DNA of 64,000 nucleotides from Bryobacteraceae bacterium. GTDB lineage: Bacteria; Acidobacteriota; Terriglobia; Bryobacterales; Bryobacteraceae. The stretch is from positions 868,001 to 932,000 of the forward strand of contig JAWKHH010000005.1 of the NCBI GenBank assembly GCA_041394945.1, read 5' to 3'. Numbering within the stretch: the first letter of the stretch is position 1; every line of letters begins with the position of its first letter. A model generated the notes under the pieces. That model did not search any database and was not told the DNA's origin. It saw only the letters and a list, made by a program, of their open reading frames with translations. The translations under genes were made by a program, and so were the position numbers. Positions 40,870 through 48,949 of the stretch are shown here, piece after piece.

Positions 40870-41242
40870 GTCTACTGATATGACCCGACGCCAAACCGCC
40901 GCCCGCGGCGAGCTCCTGCAAGGCACGCTCGACATGCTGATCCTCCGGACGCTCCGGATGGGGCCCGCGCACGGCCACCAGATCGCCAAACACATCCAGC
41001 GCAGCACCGACGACTTTCTCCAGGTGGAACACGGCTCTCTCTATCCGGCGCTTCACCGCCTGGAAGGGAAGGGACTCCTCACGGCGAGTTGGGAGCCGGC
41101 GGCGAAGAACCTGAAGCGCGAACTGAAGTTCTACCGGCTGACGCCCGCCGGAAAACGGCATCTGGTGGCCGAGGAGTCGAAATGGAAGCGGATGACGGCG
41201 GCGATCGCACGCGTCATGTGGCCGTCGGAGCAGGAGTCGTAA
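40868..41242 (+). CDS. PadR family transcriptional regulator
   Basis: A 124-aa PadR-s1 regulator with GELLQGTLDMLILRTLRMGPAHGHQIA in its first helices, EHGSLYPALHRLEGKGLLTA as recognition/wing region and YRLTPAGKRHL. The first ATG (40868) overlaps the -10 hexamer, so the in-frame ATG at 40880 (MTRRQTAARG) may be the true start. It precedes the second ADOP permease by 12 bp and probably represses both genes through the palindrome at 40851-40866. Confidence 0.92.
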   Translation: MSTDMTRRQTAARGELLQGTLDMLILRTLRMGPAHGHQIAKHIQRSTDDFLQVEHGSLYPALHRLEGKGLLTASWEPAAKNLKRELKFYRLTPAGKRHLVAEESKWKRMTAAIARVMWPSEQES

Positions 41243-41254
41243 AGGAGGCCCAAC

Positions 41255-43891
41255 ATGGACTGGCGGCGCAAGCGCGATGACGACTTGAACCGCGAACTGG
41301 AAGCGCATCTCGAACTCGAAGCCGAAGAGCAGCGCGAGGCCGGTCTCGCGCCCGAGGATTCGCGCGCCGCCGCCCGCCGCGCCTTCGGCAACGTCGGGTG
41401 TGTGAAGGAGGATGTGCGCCGCGCCTGGGGCTGGACACGGCTCGAGGCCATGCTCCTCGATTTCCGCTACGCACTGCGAGGCCTCCGCAAGAATCCCGGC
41501 TTCGCGTTCACCGCCATTCTCACGCTCGGCGTCGCCATCGGCGCGAGCACCGCCGTCTTCACCGTGGTCGACTCCGTAATCCTGAAGTCGCTCGCCTATG
41601 AAGACAGCGGGCGGCTGGTGGCTGTATGGGAGCACGCCGCCTCGATCGGCGGCGGAGCCGTCGGGCCCAACCCGCGCCATACCGATTATTGGGCGCAACG
41701 GTCGAACGCTTTCGATGGGCTCACGTGGTGCCGCCAGGTCGTCGCCGGCGTCGCGCTTGGCACGGAGCCGCCTCGGCCCGTTGGCGCCGTCTATGTCCAC
41801 CCGAACCTGTTCCAGGTCTTGCGGGCGAGGCCGACGCTCGGAAGGGACTTCCTACCCGGCGAAGGCAAAGAAGGAACGCCTTCCGTGGCGATTCTCACGC
41901 ATGGCGCATGGAAGTCCCTGTTCGCCGGCGACCCGGGCGCCGTCGGCAAGGTCATTCGCACCAACGGTGAGCCGCACGAGGTGGTCGGCGTGCTGCCGGA
42001 AAGCTTCCATTTCCCAGGCTCGAATACGCTGCGCGCCTATCGGTCCGGCCAGCAGCGGAGCGAACTGAGCGAACCGTGGATGTTCGTGCCGATCGTTTTC
42101 AACATGGCCGAAATGGAATGGAACGGAAACTTCGGCAACTTCGTGACGCTCGGCCGTCTCGCCCGCGGCGTGAGCATCAACGCGGCTACCGCGCAACTCA
42201 ATGCGATCCAGGATCGACTCTCGCGGGAGATCCCCGGCGGCGCGAACAACCGGCCGGGAAGCCTCCGGGCGTCGCTCCAGCCGATGCACGAGGCGGTCGT
42301 CGGCGATTCCGGTCAGGGGATCTGGCTGCTGATGGCGGCCGTGGCCGGGCTCCTCCTGCTGGCCTGCCTGAACCTCGCCAACGCCCAGTTGGGCCGCGCG
42401 CTGGCCGCCGCCCGCGACAGCGGCATCCGTGCCGCGCTGGGAGCTGCGAAGTGGCGGCTGTTGTGGAGAGCCGTCGCCGAGAATCTCCTGCTGAGCGGCA
42501 TCGGCGGCGCGCTCGGCGTCGTCTTCGCCTACGCCGGCCTGGAGTTCTTTCGTTCGCACTCGCCGATCGATCTGCCGCGGCTCGCCGAGGTGCGCCTGAA
42601 TCCGGCCGCGCTCCTCTTCTCTCTCGCCGCCACCATCGGCGCGGGTATGGCCGCGGGCCTGCTGCCGGGCATTCACGGCGCTGCCTCATCTCACGCGTCG
42701 CTCCAGGCGGGGGCAAGAGCCGCCGGCAGCCGGACCAGTCATCGCCTTCGGCGCTGGCTCATCGGCGCGCAGGTGTGCGGCTGCACGCTACTACTGCTCA
42801 TGACCGGCCTGTTCGCCCGCAGCCTTCTTCATCTGGTCCGCCAGGAGAAGGGCCTCGTCACCGCGCGGACGGCCATCGCCGAAGTACGGCTGATGCCGAG
42901 CTTCTTCAAAGGTCCCGAGCAGCGCATCGAACTGATCGACGGCGTCCTGCGCACGCTACGCGCGAGTCCCGGCGTCGAGTCCGCCGCCTACTTCAGCGCG
43001 ATGCCGTTCGAGGGCGAAAGCTGGATCGAGTTCGCCCGCCGCCCGGAGAGGCGCGGCGACGACGTCCCGATGGTGAATGCGCGCTGGGTCAGCCCCGGCT
43101 ACTTCGAGTCCACCGGGCAACGGCTGATCGCCGGCCGCTTCTTCGAAGAACGGGACCGGAACCTGGACAGCATCGTCCTTTCCGAGGCGGAAGCAAAGGT
43201 GCTGTGGGGCGACGCCGACCCCATTGGCGGCGCCGTGAATGCATTGGGCCGCGACTTCACCGTCATCGGCGTCGTCGCCGATTCCCGGAACGTTTCGCTC
43301 AAAGCTCCGCCGCCGAAGATGATTTACATTCACTACAGCTACCGTCCGCCCGGCCAGACGTTCTTCATCGCTCGCGGCACGCACGCCGCCGGGGCCCTGC
43401 CGTCGATCCTCCGCGACGCCATCGCGAAACAATCGCCCCACGTCACCATCGCCCGCGCCAAAACACTCGATTCTCAGTTGACGGACTCGCTTTCCCCGGA
43501 GCGTTTCCAAACCTTCGTGTTGATCGGCTTCGGCGCGTCGGCGCTGCTGCTCGCCATGCTCGGCATCTACGGTGTCCTTAGCTACTCGGTGGCGCTGCGC
43601 AAACAGGAGATCGGCGTCCGCATGGCGCTCGGAGCCACGAAACGGAGCGTCTATGGCCTCACCATGCGCGAAGCCGGCGCGCCCGTCGCGGCGGGGCTTG
43701 CGCTCGGGCTCGGCGCGAGCGTTTGGTCCGCGCGGATCGTCGAGAATCTGCTCTACGGAACTAAGCGCGTGGACTTTCCGGTGATCGCGCTGGTGCTGCT
43801 GCTGATCGCCGCCGCCGCCCTCGCGGCGGCTTTCGTTCCCGCGCGGCACGCCGCGTCGATCGACCCCATGGACGCGCTGCGGCCCGACTAG
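41255..43891 (+). CDS. ADOP-type duplicated MacB/FtsX permease
   Basis: An 878-aa paralogue of the permease at 4213 with the same layout: short soluble N-terminus (LNRELEAHLELEAEEQREAG), first membrane helix near residue 80-100 (FAFTAILTLGVAIGASTAVF), MacB-like core, FtsX block (LLLACLNLANAQLGRALAAARDSGIRAALG, about 365-395), second core and second FtsX block ending HAASIDPMDALRPD. A strong AGGAGG lies before the ATG. It is controlled with the preceding PadR gene. No ATPase gene is adjacent; substrate unknown. Confidence 0.92.
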   Translation: MDWRRKRDDDLNRELEAHLELEAEEQREAGLAPEDSRAAARRAFGNVGCVKEDVRRAWGWTRLEAMLLDFRYALRGLRKNPGFAFTAILTLGVAIGASTAVFTVVDSVILKSLAYEDSGRLVAVWEHAASIGGGAVGPNPRHTDYWAQRSNAFDGLTWCRQVVAGVALGTEPPRPVGAVYVHPNLFQVLRARPTLGRDFLPGEGKEGTPSVAILTHGAWKSLFAGDPGAVGKVIRTNGEPHEVVGVLPESFHFPGSNTLRAYRSGQQRSELSEPWMFVPIVFNMAEMEWNGNFGNFVTLGRLARGVSINAATAQLNAIQDRLSREIPGGANNRPGSLRASLQPMHEAVVGDSGQGIWLLMAAVAGLLLLACLNLANAQLGRALAAARDSGIRAALGAAKWRLLWRAVAENLLLSGIGGALGVVFAYAGLEFFRSHSPIDLPRLAEVRLNPAALLFSLAATIGAGMAAGLLPGIHGAASSHASLQAGARAAGSRTSHRLRRWLIGAQVCGCTLLLLMTGLFARSLLHLVRQEKGLVTARTAIAEVRLMPSFFKGPEQRIELIDGVLRTLRASPGVESAAYFSAMPFEGESWIEFARRPERRGDDVPMVNARWVSPGYFESTGQRLIAGRFFEERDRNLDSIVLSEAEAKVLWGDADPIGGAVNALGRDFTVIGVVADSRNVSLKAPPPKMIYIHYSYRPPGQTFFIARGTHAAGALPSILRDAIAKQSPHVTIARAKTLDSQLTDSLSPERFQTFVLIGFGASALLLAMLGIYGVLSYSVALRKQEIGVRMALGATKRSVYGLTMREAGAPVAAGLALGLGASVWSARIVENLLYGTKRVDFPVIALVLLLIAAAALAAAFVPARHAASIDPMDALRPD

Positions 43892-43901
43892 CGCCTGTAT
43901 G

Positions 43902-43943
43902 TACGAAGAATTTCGTTGACAAGTACGAAATTATTCGTATACA
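43902..43943 (+). promoter_or_regulatory. BlaI promoter with two tandem operators
   Basis: TACGAA-GAAT-TTCGTT (43902-43917, one mismatch) and TACGAA-ATTA-TTCGTA (43924-43939, perfect) are two dyads with centres 22 bp apart. They surround a consensus -35 TTGACA (43916-43921) and overlap a -10 TATACA (43938-43943, 16-bp spacer). This is the arrangement expected for autorepression by the BlaI protein encoded at 43954. Confidence 0.72.
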
Positions 43944-43953
43944 CTCGGTCCAT

Positions 43954-44352
43954 ATGGCGCCTGCCTCGAAACCAACCGCCGCCGAGCTCGAAATCCTCGC
44001 CGTCCTGTGGGAGCAGGGCCCATCCACCGTGCGCCAGGTCTACGACGCACTCGCCGCCCGGCGCGACACCGGCTACACCACCGTACTCAAGCTCATGCAG
44101 ATCATGGCCGAGAAGGGCCTCGTCTCCCGCGACGAGTCCGTTCGCGCCCATCGCTACCAGGCCCAGCGCCCGCGGCAGGAAACGCAGCGGCAGCTACTCG
44201 CGGACCTGATCGACAAGGCTTTCTCCGGGTCGCCGGCGCTGCTGGTCCAACAGGCGCTCTCGATGCGCAGGGCGAGCGGCGCCGAGATCGCCGAGATCCG
44301 CCGCCTTCTCGACGAAACCTCCACTACGAAAACGAGGAAACGAACCAAATGA
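43954..44352 (+). CDS. BlaI/MecI-type repressor
   Basis: A 132-aa winged-helix repressor: PTAAELEILAVLWEQGPSTVRQVYDAL (residues 7-33), the recognition region TGYTTVLKLMQIMAEKGLV and a C-terminal dimerisation helix. In the BlaR1-BlaI system proteolysis of this repressor follows sensing by the membrane peptidase; the peptidase gene here starts within the repressor's stop codon (ATGA). Two dyads in its promoter are likely its binding sites. Confidence 0.92.
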   Translation: MAPASKPTAAELEILAVLWEQGPSTVRQVYDALAARRDTGYTTVLKLMQIMAEKGLVSRDESVRAHRYQAQRPRQETQRQLLADLIDKAFSGSPALLVQQALSMRRASGAEIAEIRRLLDETSTTKTRKRTK

Positions 44353-46031
44353 TTCACGGAAACGCCACCCTCGCCTGGGCCCTGCTGCACTTCCTGTGGC
44401 AGGGCGCGCTCATCGCCACCGCGCTCGCCGTCGCTCTGCGGTTCGCCGCGTCCCCGCGCGTCCGGTACGCACTCGCTTGCGCCGCGCTTGCCGCGATGAC
44501 GCTGGCCGTGCCGGTCACCTGCCTCACCGCGGCCGCGCCGCCCGCGCCCATTGCCCTTCCTCCCGACGCCCCAGCGCCGCCCACCGGCGGCCAGGATTCA
44601 TTCCTGAACGGCGCCCCGAGGCTCATCGACTTCGCGCTCCCGTGGGTCCCGGCGATCTGGTTCCTTGGCGCGGCGCTGTTCCTGCTGCGTCTGCCGCGCG
44701 CTGCGTGGTCCGTCCGTCGCGCCACCCGCGGCGCGAGCCCCATCGACGGGCACTGGAACGAGCGGCTCCGTCATCTTGCGGCTTCGTTGGGAGTTGCTCG
44801 CACGGTACGCCTGCTCGAGTCAACGGCCGGCGATGGTCCCTGGCAGTCCGGCATATGGCGGCCGGTGATCCTTGCGCCCGCCGGCATGCTTGCCGGCATG
44901 GCGCCGGCCGCCGTCGAGGCGATCCTGCTGCACGAGCTAGCCCACATCCGCCGCCACGACTATCTGGTCAACCTCATCCAGAGCGTCGTCGAGAGCCTGC
45001 TCTTCTACCACCCGGCGGTCTGGTGGGTCTCCTCGGTGATCCGCCGCGAGCGCGAGCACTGCTGCGACGACATCGCCGCGGCCCGGACCGAACCGGCCGG
45101 ATACGCCCAGGCGCTGCTCGACCTGGAACTTCGCCGGGGCGCACCCTCCATCGCCGCCGCTGCCGCAAGCGGGCCGCTGAAGGCACGCATCGAACGCATC
45201 CTTTCCCCGAGCCGGAGCGCTGCGTCGGTCTCCTGGCCCGCTATCGCCGCCATCTCGGCTGCGCTCGCCGTGTTCGCCGCGGCTCCCGGCCAGACCCCGG
45301 CCCCCGCACCGCAGCCGAAGCCCGCCGCCGCTACTCCGCGCCCGGACCCCGGGCCGAGCCCCGCGCCGGACCCGCGCGACGAAGAGATCCGCCGGCTACG
45401 CGCTGAAATCGCACGATTGAAGGCGGAGGCCACTCGCGCCACGCCGGGCGACCGCGAGGCCCGGGAACTCGCCCGCCGGCGCGCCGAACAGGACCGCGAG
45501 CACGCCGAGGTCAACCGTGTAGAAGCCGGGCGCGCGATCTCGCGATCGGTCGAGAATTACGTCGAGCGCCAAGTGGAACAACGTATCGAGCAGCGGCTGC
45601 AGGCGATGCTGCAGCGCCGGGACCGGAACCGCGCCGCTCGCCCCACTTCCGTTCCCGGTCCCTACGGAAAGTGGCTCGACGAAGACGTCGCCTACATCAT
45701 CACCGCGAAAGAGCGCGCCAATTTCGAAGCGCTCCGCGCGGACTCCGATCGCGAAAAGTTCGTCGAGGAGTTCTGGCGCCGGCGCGACCCGGATCCCTCG
45801 ACGCCCGAGAACCCGGCCAAGGAAGAGCACTACCGCCGCATCGCCTATGCCAACGAGCGCTTCGCCGAACCAGGCACGCCGGGCTGGCGGACCGACCGCG
45901 GCCGCGCCTACATCCGCAACGGCCCGCCCGACGAGATCGAGGTGCATCCGGGCAAGTTCGAAGCGTGGCGCTACCGCCAGGGCGTGGAACGCGAGATTCG
46001 GTTTGACGGCGAAGGCCGCCGCACTCCGTAG
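44349..46031 (+). CDS. M56 (BlaR1-like) membrane peptidase fused to GWxTD domain
   Basis: A 560-aa protein. The N-terminal half is a BlaR1/MecR1-type M56 peptidase with membrane helices at about 10-30, 38-55, 95-115 and 298-315 and the zinc motif H195-E-L-A-H199, followed by REREHCCDDIAA with the third ligand region. Then come a Pro-rich linker, a charged coiled coil (about 345-425, DEEIRRLRAEIARLKAEA) and a C-terminal GWxTD domain (about 438-550; KWLDEDVAYIITAKERANFEAL in parts, PGWRTDRGRAYIRNGPPDEIEVHP). It lacks a beta-lactam sensor domain, so the signal sensed is different. Coupled to the BlaI gene. The GWxTD domain has no known activity. Confidence 0.9.
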   Translation: MIHGNATLAWALLHFLWQGALIATALAVALRFAASPRVRYALACAALAAMTLAVPVTCLTAAAPPAPIALPPDAPAPPTGGQDSFLNGAPRLIDFALPWVPAIWFLGAALFLLRLPRAAWSVRRATRGASPIDGHWNERLRHLAASLGVARTVRLLESTAGDGPWQSGIWRPVILAPAGMLAGMAPAAVEAILLHELAHIRRHDYLVNLIQSVVESLLFYHPAVWWVSSVIRREREHCCDDIAAARTEPAGYAQALLDLELRRGAPSIAAAAASGPLKARIERILSPSRSAASVSWPAIAAISAALAVFAAAPGQTPAPAPQPKPAAATPRPDPGPSPAPDPRDEEIRRLRAEIARLKAEATRATPGDREARELARRRAEQDREHAEVNRVEAGRAISRSVENYVERQVEQRIEQRLQAMLQRRDRNRAARPTSVPGPYGKWLDEDVAYIITAKERANFEALRADSDREKFVEEFWRRRDPDPSTPENPAKEEHYRRIAYANERFAEPGTPGWRTDRGRAYIRNGPPDEIEVHPGKFEAWRYRQGVEREIRFDGEGRRTP

Positions 46032-46035
46032 CGCG

Positions 46036-46671
46036 CTACTTTACCGGAAGTTCGGTGTCCTGGAGGAAGCCCGTCCAGTCGTCGAATGCAGAGTCCGGAA
46101 GCTTCTGGATCCGAATTTTCGTGTGGTACCGCTTGTGCCGCAAGTACGACCGCTCGCCGCGCTGCGACGCCGTCTTGTACTCATCGCGACCCGGGTCTTC
46201 GCCGAGCTTGATGCCCTTGTTGTAGCCGTCGCTCGACTCCTGGCTGAACCGGGACGACATGATGAAGGGCAGGTAAACGGCGCGATTGAACGCCCAGTCC
46301 TGAATGGTGACGTCGACGCGGCCGTCGCCGCCGGCCTGGCGGTAGGTCCGGTGGGCTTCGCTCGTTTTGAACGTCCCCATCGTCGAGGTGGAGCCCTTGG
46401 CCGGCTCTGCTTCCCAGCCGTCCCGGTCCTTCAGCACTTCGACGAGCGTCGAGAAGTGGACCGGCTCCACCTCCGGCATGTTCTCGAGCTCCTTCTGAAA
46501 GTTCTCGGCGTCCTTGGCGGCGCCGCTCAGGGCGCCGAGAACGCCGAAGGGATCTTTCTTGACGTCGACACCCTCCTCGGTGACTTTCGTCGCCGTCGTG
46601 TTTTTCTCGCGACCGCAGGAGCCGATGCAGCCCGTCATTGCGAACGACATCAGCACGATCATGAAGCGCAT
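46036..46671 (-). CDS. Putative lipoprotein, unknown function
   Basis: A 211-aa protein with a lipoprotein signal (MRFMIVLMSFAMTGC, acylation at Cys15) followed by a soluble domain rich in charged and aromatic residues (RTYRQAGGDGRVDVTIQDWAFNRAVYLPF, KTKIRIQKLP-like ending). I do not recognise the family. It is convergent with the M56-GWxTD gene (4 bp between stops). Confidence 0.7.
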   Translation of the reverse strand: MRFMIVLMSFAMTGCIGSCGREKNTTATKVTEEGVDVKKDPFGVLGALSGAAKDAENFQKELENMPEVEPVHFSTLVEVLKDRDGWEAEPAKGSTSTMGTFKTSEAHRTYRQAGGDGRVDVTIQDWAFNRAVYLPFIMSSRFSQESSDGYNKGIKLGEDPGRDEYKTASQRGERSYLRHKRYHTKIRIQKLPDSAFDDWTGFLQDTELPVK

Positions 46672-46743
46672 GTCTATTGGTTCCTCCTCTGTGGCGCTGC
46701 AGATTGATTCGAACTCATCTTATCGCGCACCGGACGCGACAGC

Positions 46744-47427
46744 CTATCGCACCCGCTCGTCGGACTCCACCCGCCCGTCGCGCAGCACAACACGCCGCTG
46801 CGCGTGCGAGGCGAGGTCCTGGTCGTGCGTCACCAGCACGAGCGTCGTTCGCTCGCGCCGGTTCAGTTCGAGCAGCAGGTCCAGCACGTGACGCCCGTTG
46901 GTCGTATCGAGGTTTCCGGTCGGCTCGTCGGCCATCAGGATCGGCGGCCGCGCCATGAATGCGCGGGCCAGCGCCACGCGCTGCTGCTCGCCGCCGGAAA
47001 GCTGCACCGGATAGTGATCGCGCCGGTCCCCCAAGCCGACAATCTCGAGCAGCTCGCGCGCCCGCTCGATCCCATCGCCCTCCCGGTTCAGCTCATGCGG
47101 AAGCAGCACGTTCTCCTCGGCCGTCAGCGTCGGGATCAACTGGTAGCTCTGAAACACGAATCCGATCTTGCGGCCGCGGATCGAAGCGAGATCGTCTTCG
47201 CGCAGCGCGGAGATCTCCACGCCATCGATGAACACCTGTCCCGAGGTCGGCGTGTCGAGCCCGGCCAGCAGTCCGAGGAGAGTGCTCTTCCCGCTGCCCG
47301 ACGGCCCCATGATCGCGACGATCTCCCCGCGCGGGATCGCGAGATCGATGCCGCGCAGAATCTCCACACGATGGGTGGGCGTCTCGGCCGTCTTGACCAG
47401 CGCTCGCGTTTCGAGGATCGCCTCCAC
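46744..47427 (-). CDS. ABC transporter ATP-binding protein (LolD/MacB type)
   Basis: A 227-aa ATPase with Walker A GPSGSGKS at 41-48, the Q-loop in FVFQSYQLIPTL, signature LSGGEQQR, Walker B ILMADEPTGNLD and the H-loop VLVTHD. The sequence belongs to the LolD/MacB/FtsE branch, which works with FtsX-type permeases. No permease is adjacent on this strand, so it could in principle energise one of the ATPase-less ADOP permeases in the window, which is speculation. Its start abuts the stop of the Gfo/Idh gene. Confidence 0.9.
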   Translation of the reverse strand: MEAILETRALVKTAETPTHRVEILRGIDLAIPRGEIVAIMGPSGSGKSTLLGLLAGLDTPTSGQVFIDGVEISALREDDLASIRGRKIGFVFQSYQLIPTLTAEENVLLPHELNREGDGIERARELLEIVGLGDRRDHYPVQLSGGEQQRVALARAFMARPPILMADEPTGNLDTTNGRHVLDLLLELNRRERTTLVLVTHDQDLASHAQRRVVLRDGRVESDERVR

Positions 47428-48909
47428 TTACAGCTTCGGCTCCCAGCCCTTGCGGAACGCCGGCTTCAGATACTGGTTCGCCGGCGCATTGTTAGTGAAG
47501 CGCTGCTTCGCCGCGTCCCATTCCAGCTTGCCTTCCACGCGATATGCGATCGCGCCGAGCGTCACCCACTCGGCGAACGGTCCGGCGACGCCGAAATTCG
47601 AGCAGGACGGCTCGCCGCCCTTGCACGCACGGATCCAATCCTGGTAGTGGCCGGGCGAGCGAGTGAGCAACTCCGGCGGCAGCTTGTAGTCTTTCCATCG
47701 CGCCGAGGGCAGTAACTGCACGCCCTCGCCGCGCGCCACGGTCGCCATCAGCCCCTTGTCGCCCACGAAGACCGCGCCGTTGTTCAACAGGACGCCCTTC
47801 GGAGGCTCCGTCCGCGGCGGGCCGCCCTTCGCGTTCCGCGGCCCGCGCGGCGGATCGGCCTGCCCGCGGCCACGCTCCACAAGATTGTTCGGCGAAGGCA
47901 GCAGCACCTCGTCTTCCATGCCTCTTGGCCGGAAGGAATCGGCGTTCGCCGTGCGCGCGGCGTCGTACCAGTAAAGCGTCACGGGTGGCATGTTTCCGCG
48001 CTTGGGAAAGTCGTACCGCAGCACCGATCGCGCCGGGAACGTCCACTTACTCTTCCCCTCCTGCGTGATCACCTCCACGCTCGCGGGCGACCCCAACTGC
48101 AGCGCCAGGTTCACCGGCCCGAAGACGTGAATGCCCCAATCGCCCAGCGGCCCGGTGCCGAAATCGAAAAACCCGCGCCAGTTGAAGGGCGCGTAGAACT
48201 TGTTCTCCTTTGCGTAGTCCTCGCCGGACCCGGCCACGTAAGGACGCATCGCGGCGCCGCCAAGCCAGAGGTCCCAATCGAGCGTATCGGGCGCTCTTGT
48301 CTCCGTCGGGATCGACGTCACGCCCTGCGGCCAGCTCGGCGCGCCGGTTGACGCGTGTACCTCGCGGACGTCGCCGATCTCGCCGCTCCAGACGATCTCG
48401 GCGGCCACGCGGTTGGCCTCGTGCGAGTAGCCTTGGTTGCCCATCTGCGTCGCGACCTTGTACTTCGCCGCTGCCTCCGTGAGCAGCCGCGCCTCCCACG
48501 GCGTGCGCGTGAGCGGCTTTTCGCAATAGACACCCTTACCGTGCTGCATCGCCGCGAGGGCGATGGTGGCGTGCATGTGATCGGGAGTGGAGACGATCAC
48601 CGCGTCGATGTTGTTCTTCTCCTTCTCGAGCATCACGCGGAAATCCTTGTACTGGGCCGCTTTCGAATACTTGGCGAACGACGCGGCGGCGTGCGCCGAA
48701 TCGACGTCGCACAACGCCACGATGTTCTCGCCTTCGCACCCGCGGAGGTTGCTCGCGCCACGCCCGCCGGCGCCGACAGCGGCGATGTTCAGCTTCTCAT
48801 TGAACGGCTTGTAGCCGAGGGCCTTGAGCGAGGTCACGCTGCCGAACCCGCCTGCTGGAACGGCTCCGGCCATCAGCGGGCCGACGAAGAAATAGCGTCG
48901 CGAAATCAT
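47428..48909 (-). CDS. Secreted Gfo/Idh/MocA-family oxidoreductase
   Basis: A 493-aa NAD(P)-dependent oxidoreductase with a twin-arginine signal (ISRRYFFVGPLMAGA). The Rossmann motif is AAVGAGGRGASN at about 43-54; the family lysine is in YCEKPLTRT, and TQMGNQGYSHEANR and FFDFGTGPLGDWGIHVFGP are typical of the planctomycete/acidobacterial branch acting on sugars. A Pro/Gly-rich insert occupies about 345-370. Export of folded NAD-binding protein by Tat is usual in this subfamily (as in glucose-fructose oxidoreductase). Substrate unknown. Confidence 0.88.
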   Translation of the reverse strand: MISRRYFFVGPLMAGAVPAGGFGSVTSLKALGYKPFNEKLNIAAVGAGGRGASNLRGCEGENIVALCDVDSAHAAASFAKYSKAAQYKDFRVMLEKEKNNIDAVIVSTPDHMHATIALAAMQHGKGVYCEKPLTRTPWEARLLTEAAAKYKVATQMGNQGYSHEANRVAAEIVWSGEIGDVREVHASTGAPSWPQGVTSIPTETRAPDTLDWDLWLGGAAMRPYVAGSGEDYAKENKFYAPFNWRGFFDFGTGPLGDWGIHVFGPVNLALQLGSPASVEVITQEGKSKWTFPARSVLRYDFPKRGNMPPVTLYWYDAARTANADSFRPRGMEDEVLLPSPNNLVERGRGQADPPRGPRNAKGGPPRTEPPKGVLLNNGAVFVGDKGLMATVARGEGVQLLPSARWKDYKLPPELLTRSPGHYQDWIRACKGGEPSCSNFGVAGPFAEWVTLGAIAYRVEGKLEWDAAKQRFTNNAPANQYLKPAFRKGWEPKL

Positions 48910-48949
48910 CGACCGTCATTATAAGCGGCATGCGATAAGATTGGGCCAT

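Noticed and set aside
40079..41800. 573-codon minus-strand frame
   Set aside because: It crosses three well-supported plus-strand genes (DUF1501, PadR, ADOP) and has no recognisable domain.
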